DNA of 10,128 bases from assembly GCA_021812735.1 (NCBI GenBank), contig JAKAMV010000279.1, positions 1 through 10,128 on the forward strand. The letters run 5' to 3'. The translations under genes were made by a program, and so were the position numbers. The notes under the pieces are model-generated. The model was not told where the DNA came from, did not search any database, and saw nothing but the letters and a program-made list of their open reading frames with translations. Shown piece after piece: positions 1-5,474 of the stretch (position 1 is its first letter; the number at the start of each line of letters is the position of its first letter). This DNA is from Chloroflexota bacterium (GTDB lineage: Bacteria > Chloroflexota > Limnocylindria > Limnocylindrales > CSP1-4).

Positions 1-61
1 CGCCGCGCGGCCGTGCCCGGGCGCGAACGCGGGCGCGTCCCCGGTGTGGTGTTCCGATCCA

Positions 62-1489
62 CTACGGGCACACACGCCCCGATGCAGGCACCTCCAGGCG
101 GAGCAGGTAGGCGTCCGCGACGGCGTTGATGCATGGGTCGCCCCGTCCGAGGCTGCCGTGACCGTTGCCGTCGCGCGCAACGAGCACACCCGAGACGAGC
201 TGGTGCGAAAGCGACACGCCCCACCGGTAGGGCGTCGCGGCATCGCCGGTCGCCGCGAAGACCAGGATGGATGGCGCACCCTTCGCGTGGACCGGCCCGG
301 GCAGGCGCTGGGACGGCACGGGCCAGAAGGCGCAGGGAAGGCCCGAGTAGGCAGCGAGCCCGGCGAAATCGGGCGCCGTGGCGCGCAGCCCGTCGGCCAG
401 TTTCGCGTACCACTCGGCGTCGCGCGGGAGGGGCCAGTCGAGGCAGGAAACGGCCATGTTCGCGTCCATGAGACGGTTGACGCCCGCTGCCATGTTCGCG
501 AAGAGCGCGGCGTCCCCGTGGCGAGCGTCGTCAAGGGCCTGCGCGAGCTCCTTCCACGCGCCCGCCTGGAGCAGCACCAGGACGCCGCCCCAGGCCTGCC
601 CGGCCGAGACGCCGTCGATCGGAGCGTCGGCGAAACGAGCCATGAGGGCATCGAACGCGTGCCGCGTCCCGCCGTCTGACCAGAACGCGCACGTCCGGTC
701 GGCCGCGCACGACGCCAGGAAGAGGTCGAGCTGGTGCTGCAGGGCGGCCGCTCGATCGCCCGCCTCGGTGGCGGCGTCGAGGGCCGGGTCGAACGGGGCA
801 TCGAGGATCATCGCCCGGACCCGCGTGGGAAACCGCTCCGCATACAGCGCGCCGATGAGCGCGCCGTACGACATCCCCACGTACGTGAGCTTTGGCTCGC
901 CGAGCGCCGCGTGGATCTGCTCGAGGTCGCTTGCGACGTTCTCCGTTCCCACGAAGGGGAGCAGCTCGCCGCTCTCCCTTTGGCATGCGGCGTCGAACTC
1001 CCTGGCCGTGGCGATCCATTCCGCTCGTTCGGAGGCGTTCCGTGGATATGGCTGACCGGGCTGCGGGAAGGTGCCCAGACACCGGATCTGGGGGCTGCTC
1101 ATCCCGATGCCGCGGGGATCGAAGCTCACGATGTCGAAGCGCGCGCGCATCGCGGGCGTGAAGAGTGTGTCCGTGCCGAAGCGGATCGCGTCGATGCCCG
1201 AGATGCCCGGGCCTCCGGGGTTGAAGACGATGGAGCCGATGCGATGCGCAGGATCGGTGGCCGGGAGCCGGGCCAGCGCGATGGTCAGCTGGGGGCCTGC
1301 CGGGTGCGCGTAGTCGCGGGGCACCTTGAGACTGGTCATCTCCAGTCCGTTGGTGCCTGAGAGCCACCGAAGGGCCGGGGTCGTCTGAGACTGCTGCGGC
1401 GCAATACTTGTGCCCGGCGGGGCCGACGTCGTGCCGGCGCATCCGGCGAGCACGGTGATCGCCGCGAGGATTGCGAGCGTCTTGCTCAT
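62..1489 (-). CDS. TAP-like alpha/beta-hydrolase, secreted lipoprotein (putative tripeptidyl aminopeptidase-type)
   Basis: Predicted serine hydrolase of 475 residues, probably an exported aminopeptidase or esterase that trims peptides outside the membrane. What is seen: an N-terminal signal peptide ending in the lipobox LAGC with Cys17 as the likely lipidated residue; the family's oxyanion motif NPGGPG (90-95); the nucleophile elbow GMSYG with Ser207; Asp416 in GDAATP; and His444 in GNGHGS. The TAP-like C-terminal domain is complete, and the length suits the SlpD/E-TAP family. Start choice: a GTG six bases upstream is in frame, but the ATG at 1489 has a GAGG seven bases before it and gives a compact signal peptide. 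The gene reads away from the helicase stump and has no operon partner in the window. The true substrate cannot be read from sequence; some family members cleave esters or prodrugs. The family call is firm, the peptidase activity is inference. Confidence 0.9.
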   Translation of the reverse strand: MSKTLAILAAITVLAGCAGTTSAPPGTSIAPQQSQTTPALRWLSGTNGLEMTSLKVPRDYAHPAGPQLTIALARLPATDPAHRIGSIVFNPGGPGISGIDAIRFGTDTLFTPAMRARFDIVSFDPRGIGMSSPQIRCLGTFPQPGQPYPRNASERAEWIATAREFDAACQRESGELLPFVGTENVASDLEQIHAALGEPKLTYVGMSYGALIGALYAERFPTRVRAMILDAPFDPALDAATEAGDRAAALQHQLDLFLASCAADRTCAFWSDGGTRHAFDALMARFADAPIDGVSAGQAWGGVLVLLQAGAWKELAQALDDARHGDAALFANMAAGVNRLMDANMAVSCLDWPLPRDAEWYAKLADGLRATAPDFAGLAAYSGLPCAFWPVPSQRLPGPVHAKGAPSILVFAATGDAATPYRWGVSLSHQLVSGVLVARDGNGHGSLGRGDPCINAVADAYLLRLEVPASGRVCP

Positions 1490-1633
1490 GGACACGCCTC
1501 GCCCGGGGGTCTCGCCAGTGGCTCGGCGCAGTCAAGGTCGCCTGGGCATGGCCGCGCGTCAACGCCCCCCGTCGTGCGATGACAGCATTCCGTCTATTCA
1601 CCGGGGGGCAAGTGCCGAAGGACCCGCATTCGC

Positions 1634-2083
1634 GTGGACGGCACGAGCACGGCATCCCAGCGCGTGTCGCAGTGGACCGAGCACCTGGCACGGCTGAAGG
1701 CGCAGCTTGAGTTACTGGGCTTGCAGCCGGATGTCCTCCCTGGCGGGGTGGGCAAGAAGACTCGACGCCTCATCACCGACCGACTCGCTCCGGCCCGATC
1801 CGGGGATGGCGTCACCCTCCTCGCGACTGGCAGCTTCCTCGGCGAGGGCTTCGACTGCCCGCCGCTCGACACGCTCTTCCTGGCGTTCCCGATCGCGTTC
1901 AGGGGCCGCCTGGTTCAGTACGTCGGGCGCGTGCTCCGCCCGATCGACGGCAAGACACGGGTCGAGGTCCACGACTACGTCGACATGGGCGTACCCGTGC
2001 TTGCCCGCATGCACACCAAGCGCCTGGCCGCGTATGCGAGCCTCGGGTTCGACGTGCGTGCGAACGTGGTCGGCCGAGCGTGA
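1634..2083 (+). pseudogene. C-terminal fragment of a superfamily II helicase (TOTE-like)
   Basis: The reading frame encodes only the second RecA-like half of a helicase. Seen, numbered from a GTG at 1634: TEHLARLK near residue 15, a GGVGKKTRR segment at 38-45, motif V-like LLATGSFLGEGFD (62-74), LDTLFLAFP (79-86), and motif VI QYVGRVLR (95-102). The tail includes HDYVDMGVPVLARMHTKRL. This order and wording match the C-terminus of the large helicases found in TOTE-type conflict systems and their relatives. Walker A, DEAD/DEAH and motif III are absent. An in-frame TGA at 1580-1582 closes the frame upstream, and the hydrolase promoter region lies directly beyond. Recognisable homology begins near 1664, so the GTG is only a formal start. 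The best reading is a 5'-truncated remnant of a lost defence or mobile-element gene. A functional small protein is unlikely, because half a helicase cannot bind and hydrolyse ATP alone. Confidence 0.72.
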
Positions 2084-2148
2084 TAGACGCCGGAGCGGGC
2101 GACCCCATTGATGTGAGCTCGGGCGCGGCGGACGGATGGTATCGGATC

Positions 2149-2206
2149 CTTGACTGCGGCCTACGCAGCGTAGCCCGCGGACCCTGATTCCTGTCAGGCA
2201 GTCAAG
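2149..2206. repeat. Nested inverted repeats able to form a three-way junction
   Basis: The non-coding stretch between the helicase stump and the first TA module holds three inverted repeats in a closed arrangement. The outer stem is CTTGACT (2149-2155) with AGTCAAG (2200-2206). Inside is a 23-nt near-perfect palindrome at 2156-2178, built from GCGG/CCGC, one C-C mismatch, and CTACGC-A-GCGTAG. A second hairpin follows, CCTGA (2183-2187) with TCAGG (2194-2198) around a six-base loop. Nothing in the surrounding frames looks coding. It could be a structured RNA, the scar or end of a mobile element, or protein-binding DNA. No T-run follows, so a classical terminator is unlikely. Confidence 0.5.
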
Positions 2207-2340
2207 CCGCGCAAGCAGCGCTCTAACCCCGCGACCTCGCTCTCCAGCAGCAACGAAACCGGGATATTGAGGTCAGTCGCGGCACGTTTGTCTCCTCTCG
2301 CCCCGAGCGTCGTCCGCGCACCGATCCTGCCGTGCCCTGA

Positions 2341-2346
2341 TAAGAT
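2341..2346 (+). promoter_or_regulatory. -10 box of TA module 1, near-leaderless start
   Basis: TAAGAT fits the TANNNT -10 consensus and ends nine bases before the antitoxin ATG at 2356. No Shine-Dalgarno sequence lies between. A start about seven bases after the box would leave a leader of only two or three bases. No convincing -35 is seen at the usual distance. Confidence 0.5.
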
Positions 2347-2370
2347 CACCACGAAATGCGAAACGTGGTG
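2347..2370. promoter_or_regulatory. Putative operator of TA module 1 (inverted repeat over the start codon)
   Basis: CACCACG (2347-2353) and CGTGGTG (2364-2370) form a perfect 7-bp inverted repeat with a 10-base spacer that contains the antitoxin ATG. The arms extend to GATCACCACG and CGTGGTG-G-ATC if one inserted G is allowed. Its place, directly downstream of the -10 box, suits autorepression by the antitoxin or the TA complex. Confidence 0.5.
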
Positions 2371-2607
2371 GATCGGACCAGGCTTGATCGACAGGGACGT
2401 CTCGTCATCCCCGCACGGGTGCGCGCCGCTGCCGGGCTGACGCCGGGGAGCCCGCTCGCGGTGCGCGCCAGCCACGGCCGAGTGATCGTGGAGCCCCTGG
2501 ACACCATCGAGCGGAAGATGTGGCGGGCTGCGGCGCGTGCGCGCCCGGGCGATGCGACAGCGGAGCTGCTGGAGGAACGGCGGCGCGAGGCCAAGAGCGA
2601 GCGCTGA
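2356..2607 (+). CDS. vapB: VapB-type antitoxin, AbrB/MazE fold (module 1)
   Basis: Antitoxin of 83 residues that should bind and neutralise the PIN toxin encoded directly downstream and bind its own promoter. The N-terminal half is a swapped-hairpin AbrB/SpoVT domain, with DRQGRLVIPARVR at residues 11-23, then AAGLTPGSPL and a closing strand GRVIVEPL. The C-terminal third, from about residue 50, is charged and rich in Arg and Glu. It is the expected toxin-wrapping tail. The ATG at 2356 is chosen because the AbrB domain begins right after it and a -10 box lies nine bases upstream. There is no Shine-Dalgarno sequence. The toxin GTG begins one base after the stop, so the two are surely co-transcribed. 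Confidence 0.9.
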   Translation: MRNVVDRTRLDRQGRLVIPARVRAAAGLTPGSPLAVRASHGRVIVEPLDTIERKMWRAAARARPGDATAELLEERRREAKSER

Positions 2608-2608
2608 G

Positions 2609-3013
2609 GTGCCCGCCGGACCGCCCGTCGTCCTCGATGCCTCCGCGCTCGTGGCGTACGCGCGAGATGAACCGGGCGCCCGGATCGTGGCGGCGCGCCT
2701 GCGCAGCAGCGAGCGGGTGCTCGTCTCGGCCGTCAACTGGGCGGAGGCAGCCGGCAAGCTCCGCGAATACCGGATGCCGCCCGCCATCCTTCGCCAGGCG
2801 CTGGCTTCGGTCGAGACCGAGATCGTCACGTTCGCCGAGGCGGACGCCGACGTCGTCGGTGAGTTGACGCCTCGACTGCGCCTGCTCGGCCTTTCCCTGG
2901 GCGACCGGGCGTGCCTGGCCCTCGCGATCTCCACGCAGGCGACAGCGCTGACGGCGGATCAGTCGTGGAGTCGCCTGGATCTCGACGGGCTCGTCGTCGA
3001 ACTGATCCGGTAG
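2609..3013 (+). CDS. vapC: PIN-domain toxin VapC (module 1)
   Basis: Predicted Mg2+-dependent ribonuclease of 134 residues; VapC toxins stop growth by cutting tRNA or rRNA. The four PIN acidic positions are visible: Asp10 in VVLDASALVAY, Glu46 in NWAEA, Asp99 in LGDRACLALA and Asp117 in LTADQSW. The length is typical of VapC. An upstream in-frame ATG at 2537 lies inside the antitoxin gene, so GTG 2609 is preferred. It sits one base after the antitoxin stop and puts the first PIN strand at the N-terminus. The lack of a clear ribosome site and the GTG start suggest translation coupled to the antitoxin. The catalytic set is intact, so the toxin is probably active when free. Its RNA target cannot be predicted. 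Confidence 0.92.
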   Translation: MPAGPPVVLDASALVAYARDEPGARIVAARLRSSERVLVSAVNWAEAAGKLREYRMPPAILRQALASVETEIVTFAEADADVVGELTPRLRLLGLSLGDRACLALAISTQATALTADQSWSRLDLDGLVVELIR

Positions 3014-3234
3014 GCCGCACGGGCGCGCCAGGCACCGGTTTGCGACGGCCAATCCCCGCTCTGGTTTGTCAGGCCGAGCCCTCTCGCCCCGACCACAGAC
3101 TCCAACCTCCAGTCCGCCGCCTGCCGTCAGCGCCGCTCAGCGCTTACCCTGCGCCGTTGCGGAGACAGACTTCCACGTCAGTTTCCGGCGTACCGACGCC
3201 ATCGAGGCCACTGAGTGTCCTGCTGTCGCGGGAG
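3014..3234. other. Convergent gap between TA modules 1 and 2
   Basis: These 221 bases separate two convergent toxin genes. Only a short inverted repeat, AGCGC and GCGCT near 3127-3142, is seen, with no T-run. No coding frame or clear terminator can be supported. Confidence 0.35.
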
Positions 3235-3651
3235 TCAGTTCCCCAGGGCTGAGACCAGGTCCACTGGCACGGGCACTTCGGGCCACCCTGCATCTGTGGT
3301 GATGACGCGAGTCGCGCCGAGGACAACTGCAGTCGCGATGACCAGAGAGTCCGGCAACCTCAACCGTGCGCCGTGACGGGCGCGCAAGTCGGCGGCCCTG
3401 GCAGCGATCGCTCGGGTGATGGGCTCGACGGTCGCCGGGAGCGCGTCCACGAAGGCGTCGACCGTGTCGACTGCCTCGCCGCCCCGACGGTGCGGCGCCA
3501 CCAGGATCTCGGCGTACGCCGAGGCCGGGAGCACGAGCCTGTCGCCGCGCCCGATGGCATCCCGTGTCGCGTCGACCGCCGCAGCGTGGTGCACGTCGGC
3601 CGCGTCGAGGACGGCGATGAGCACGCCCGCGTCGAGAACGGTCAGGTCCAC
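3235..3651 (-). CDS. vapC: PIN-domain toxin VapC (module 2)
   Basis: Predicted endoribonuclease toxin of 138 residues. PIN residues seen are Asp7 in TVLDAGVLIAVLD, Glu48 in ASAYAEILV, Asp101 in LPDSLVIATAV and Asp120 in ITTDAGW, so the active site is complete. HH at 21-22 and the APHRRGGEAVDTVDAF stretch match a common actinobacterial and Chloroflexota VapC subtype. The GTG start overlaps the end of the antitoxin gene by 10 bases, pointing to coupled translation. No good Shine-Dalgarno is seen. It converges on module 1 across a gap of about 220 bases. The sequence differs plainly from the other three toxins here beyond the shared fold. Confidence 0.92.
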   Translation of the reverse strand: MDLTVLDAGVLIAVLDAADVHHAAAVDATRDAIGRGDRLVLPASAYAEILVAPHRRGGEAVDTVDAFVDALPATVEPITRAIAARAADLRARHGARLRLPDSLVIATAVVLGATRVITTDAGWPEVPVPVDLVSALGN

Positions 3652-3893
3652 TCGCGCCGCAGTTCGTCGAGTTCGCCCACGATATACAGGTCGGTCAGCG
3701 CGCCGGCAAAGCGAGCCACGGGGTCATCGTCGCGGATCAGCGCGACCTCTCCCGGTCCCCGGACCTCTGCCCGCAGGCGATCGCCGGTGCGGATGCCCGC
3801 CTCCTTGAGCGCATCCTGCGGGATCGTCACCTGGTGCTTGCCGCTGACGCGGGTGTACCCACGCCGACGTTTGGTCTTTACTCGCAGGTCCAT
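3642..3893 (-). CDS. vapB: VapB-type antitoxin, AbrB/SpoVT fold (module 2)
   Basis: Antitoxin of 83 residues paired with the overlapping VapC. After a basic start (KTKRRRGY) comes the AbrB core VSGKHQVTIPQDALKEAG (residues 16-33) with the following RTGDRLRAEV. The C-terminal 25 residues are acidic and amphipathic (ALTDLYIVGELDELRREW), as expected of a toxin-binding tail. A TTG codon two residues upstream (3899) is in frame, but ATG 3893 is preferred. The -10 box TAAGCT ends six bases before it, which would put the TTG at or before the transcription start. The gene lies head-to-head with module 3 across 168 bases. It is probably autoregulated through the 9-bp inverted repeat covering its -10 box and start. 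Confidence 0.9.
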   Translation of the reverse strand: MDLRVKTKRRRGYTRVSGKHQVTIPQDALKEAGIRTGDRLRAEVRGPGEVALIRDDDPVARFAGALTDLYIVGELDELRREWT

Positions 3894-3923
3894 GAGCAAA
3901 GCTTACCGCCACTGGCTTTGCTC
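3894..3923. promoter_or_regulatory. Putative operator of TA module 2 (perfect 9-bp inverted repeat)
   Basis: GAGCAAAGC (3894-3902) and GCTTTGCTC (3915-3923) are exact reverse complements separated by 12 bases. Arm starts are 21 bp apart, about two helical turns. One arm touches the antitoxin start codon and overlaps the -10 box. The other lies in the -35/-10 spacer. The geometry suits a dimeric or tetrameric repressor blocking the promoter. Confidence 0.6.
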
Positions 3924-3929
3924 GCGCAA
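3900..3929 (-). promoter_or_regulatory. Promoter of TA module 2 (leaderless)
   Basis: Read on the minus strand: -35-like TTGCGC (3929-3924), an 18-bp spacer, and -10 TAAGCT (3905-3900). The antitoxin ATG follows six bases after the -10 box, so transcription should begin at or next to the start codon. Confidence 0.55.
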
Positions 3930-4026
3930 CGCACACGCGCGGCGTCGGTACTCGATCGGCTTCGGTCCCCGGCGGACCTCGATCCCGACTCTGGCGACGC
4001 GGCCCTCCATGAACGAGATGTGCGGG

Positions 4027-4054
4027 TTGGCGCCTGTCTCACGGGTGATACCAT
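4027..4054 (+). promoter_or_regulatory. Promoter of TA module 3 (leaderless)
   Basis: TTGGCG (4027-4032), a 16-bp spacer and TACCAT (4049-4054) resemble -35 and -10 boxes. The antitoxin ATG at 4062 follows seven bases after the -10. There is no separate ribosome site. Confidence 0.55.
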
Positions 4055-4074
4055 CAGGGTCATGGATACCGTGA
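4039..4074. promoter_or_regulatory. Possible operator of TA module 3
   Basis: TCACGG (4039-4044) and CCGTGA (4069-4074) are inverted copies straddling the -10 box and the ATG. CCAT (4051-4054) and ATGG (4062-4065) form an inner pair, and GATACC recurs directly at 4047 and 4065. The arms are short, so this is weaker than the sites of modules 1 and 2. The placement is the same. Confidence 0.32.
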
Positions 4075-4298
4075 CGATCAGGGAGCTGCGCAATCACGGC
4101 GGCGAGGTGGTCGATCGAGTGGAGGCCGGCCTGCACGTGACCGTTACCCGAGACGGTCGCCCGGTGGCGGAGCTGCGACCGCTCCGCCGGCGTGGCCTGC
4201 GCGCTGCCGAACTCGTCGAACGATGGCACCGGCTGCCCTCGCTCGACCCGGAGGCGTTGCGCAGGGACATCGACGCGCTCATCGACAACGAGCTGTGA
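4062..4298 (+). CDS. vapB: Phd/YefM-like antitoxin (module 3)
   Basis: Antitoxin of 78 residues. The fold differs from the other three: the N-terminus DTVTIRELRNHGGEVVDRVEAG followed by VTVTRDGRPVAELRPL (residues 26-41) is the DNA-binding Phd/YefM domain. The rest (RAAELVERWHRLPSLDPEALRRDIDALIDNEL) is helical and charged and should wrap the PIN toxin. The frame stays open upstream to 3834, but ATG 4062 is where the Phd signature begins, seven bases after a TANNNT box. The stop overlaps the toxin GTG by four bases (GTGA), the classic coupled arrangement. Binding of its own promoter region is inferred from the family. Confidence 0.88.
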   Translation: MDTVTIRELRNHGGEVVDRVEAGLHVTVTRDGRPVAELRPLRRRGLRAAELVERWHRLPSLDPEALRRDIDALIDNEL

Positions 4299-4720
4299 GT
4301 GACCCGGAGGGCCTGCTCGACACGAGCACCCTGCTCCTGCTGCCGCGCCTTGCCGATCCCTCCGTCCTCCCTGGTGTCCCCTTGATCTCGGCGATCACCC
4401 TTGCGGAACTCTCCGTCGGCCCGCTTGTGACCGACGACGACGCCGAACGAGCCCGCCGCCTCGCGCACGTGCAGCAGGCGGAGGCCGATTTCGACCCCCT
4501 TCCGTTCGACGCGGCGGGAGCCCGCGCGTTCGGGCAGGTCGCCGCCTCGCTGCGCCGATCCGGCCGCAAGCGGGCTGCGCGGGCGTTCGATGCGCTGATC
4601 GCGGCGACCGCGATCGCCAGCGGGTTGCCCCTCTATACCTGCAACCCGGCCGACTTCGCGGACATCGACGGCCTCCTGGTCCGGCCAGTCCCGGTGCCCC
4701 AGGTCGACGCCCCGAGCTGA
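4295..4720 (+). CDS. vapC: PIN-domain toxin VapC (module 3)
   Basis: Predicted ribonuclease toxin of 141 residues. Visible PIN positions are Asp9 in LLDTSTLL, Glu38 in TLAELSVGP, Asp99 in AFDALIAATAIASG, and the C-terminal motif LYTCNPADF with Asn117 and Asp120. The last motif, with TxN..DF in place of TxD, is normal for this VapC subtype paired with Phd-like antitoxins. It therefore does not mark an inactive enzyme. An in-frame ATG at 4223 lies inside the antitoxin. The GTG at 4295, overlapping the antitoxin stop by four bases, is preferred. The gene converges on the DUF1801 gene with about 50 bases between stops. Confidence 0.92.
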   Translation: MSDPEGLLDTSTLLLLPRLADPSVLPGVPLISAITLAELSVGPLVTDDDAERARRLAHVQQAEADFDPLPFDAAGARAFGQVAASLRRSGRKRAARAFDALIAATAIASGLPLYTCNPADFADIDGLLVRPVPVPQVDAPS

Positions 4721-4769
4721 TCCCCTTGACCAGCCTCAGTCGCAAGCGTACGTCGCATTGGGTCGGCGG

Positions 4770-5246
4770 TCAGCCAGCGGCCTTCCTGACGAGCTCGGCG
4801 ATCCGCCTCTCGGCCGACGCCGTCAGCCTCGTGAGGGCGAAGGCGACCGGCCACATCTCCCCGTCGTCGAGCCGTGCGTCGGGCTGGAAGCCGAGGGTCG
4901 AGTACCGCACCTTGAACTTCGACTTCGCCTGGAAGAAGCAGACCACCTTGCCGTCCCTGGCGTAGGCCGGCATCCCGTAGAACGTCCGGGGCACGAGGTC
5001 CGGCGCTGTCGCGATGACGATCTCGTGGATGCGCGCCGCGATCGCCCGATCGTCTTCGGGCATCTCGGCGATCCTCGCCAGGACGTCGGCCTCGCCCTCG
5101 GCGCGCTGCTCCTCCGGGGTGAGCTTCGCGGCCTTCTTTCGCTCCCGGATGGTCTCCTGCATTGCGGCGCGCTCTTCGTCGCTCAAGACGCTGCCGGACG
5201 TCTTGACCGAGCCGGTCCGCTTCGTGGATGCCTTCGTGTCCGCCAT
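4770..5246 (-). CDS. DUF1801 domain protein (YdhG-like)
   Basis: Cytoplasmic protein of 158 residues. The C-terminal 100 residues are a DUF1801 domain, with PRTFYGMPAYARDGKVVCFF (86-105), KSKFKVRYSTLGF and a tail LDDGEMWPVAFALT. The family includes proteins proposed as iron or frataxin-like chaperones, but the role is poorly settled. The first 55 residues are an added charged, Lys/Ser/Glu-rich segment, likely disordered then helical (SDEERAAMQETIRERKKAAKL). ATG 5246 is chosen because AGGGA lies about ten bases upstream. Longer in-frame extensions to 5630 run back through the module 4 promoter and antitoxin and are not credible. It sits between two TA modules on the opposite strand. No functional link to them can be seen. 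Confidence 0.85.
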   Translation of the reverse strand: MADTKASTKRTGSVKTSGSVLSDEERAAMQETIRERKKAAKLTPEEQRAEGEADVLARIAEMPEDDRAIAARIHEIVIATAPDLVPRTFYGMPAYARDGKVVCFFQAKSKFKVRYSTLGFQPDARLDDGEMWPVAFALTRLTASAERRIAELVRKAAG

Positions 5247-5443
5247 CTGTGTTCGTCCCTCACTCGACGCGCCACCGGAGCGGCGTGATCGTGCCGGCCG
5301 TCTCCATGGACAGACTGGGACCATAGCCATTCGGGCCGGAATCTGCTTCTCCGAACCTGCTCGACGACCGACGATCGCGAGTTGAGCGACCCGCCGCGAT
5401 CTCGCGCAGGAGATCCCGGACCGGCGAGCGCTCTGCCACGGCA

Positions 5444-5474
5444 ATGGTATTCTGGGTGCCATGAGGACTACCAT
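5444..5474. promoter_or_regulatory. Possible operator of TA module 4
   Basis: ATGGTA (5444-5449) and TACCAT (5469-5474) are inverted copies straddling the -10 box and the antitoxin ATG; 8 of 10 positions match when each arm is widened. A second short pair, GGCA (5440-5443) and TGCC (5457-5460), lies around the -10 box. The arms are short, so support comes mainly from position. Confidence 0.35.
5448..5453 (+). promoter_or_regulatory. -10 box of TA module 4 (leaderless)
   Basis: TATTCT fits TANNNT and ends exactly seven bases before the antitoxin ATG at 5461, the spacing expected when transcription begins at the start codon. No -35 consensus or Shine-Dalgarno is seen. Confidence 0.55.

Larger units (their letters stand above)
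2084..2355. other. Intergenic region between helicase stump and TA module 1
   Basis: Apart from the three-way-junction repeats and the module 1 promoter, no gene is supported in these 272 bases. A minus-strand frame ending at 2194 gives a plausible-looking helical tail but lacks a credible start and runs antisense through module 1. Confidence 0.4.

Noticed and set aside
531..1691. Long minus-strand frame of 386 codons
   Set aside because: It overlaps the hydrolase in another frame, is extremely rich in Arg, Pro and Gly, and has no recognisable motifs. It is a GC-rich shadow.
2149..2207. Possible tRNA or tRNA-like gene (7-bp closing stem, 5-bp stem followed by TTC)
   Set aside because: It lacks a D arm and a CCA end, is only 58 bases long, and the putative T-loop has six bases instead of seven.
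2194..2340. Minus-strand peptide tail LNIPVSLLLESEVAGLERCL as a gene remnant
   Set aside because: The helical look is suggestive, but the frame has no credible start and continues antisense through module 1. No family is recognised.
4117..4120. N117 in place of the fourth acidic PIN residue in the module 3 toxin read as an inactivating change
   Set aside because: The TxNPxDF ending is the normal form for this VapC subtype, with Asp120 close by, so inactivation is not supported.
5373..5415. GATCGCG/CGCGATC and GATCT/AGATC repeats upstream of module 4
   Set aside because: They lie 45 or more bases before the -10 box, have low-complexity GC-rich arms, and lack the start-codon placement seen at the other candidate operators.
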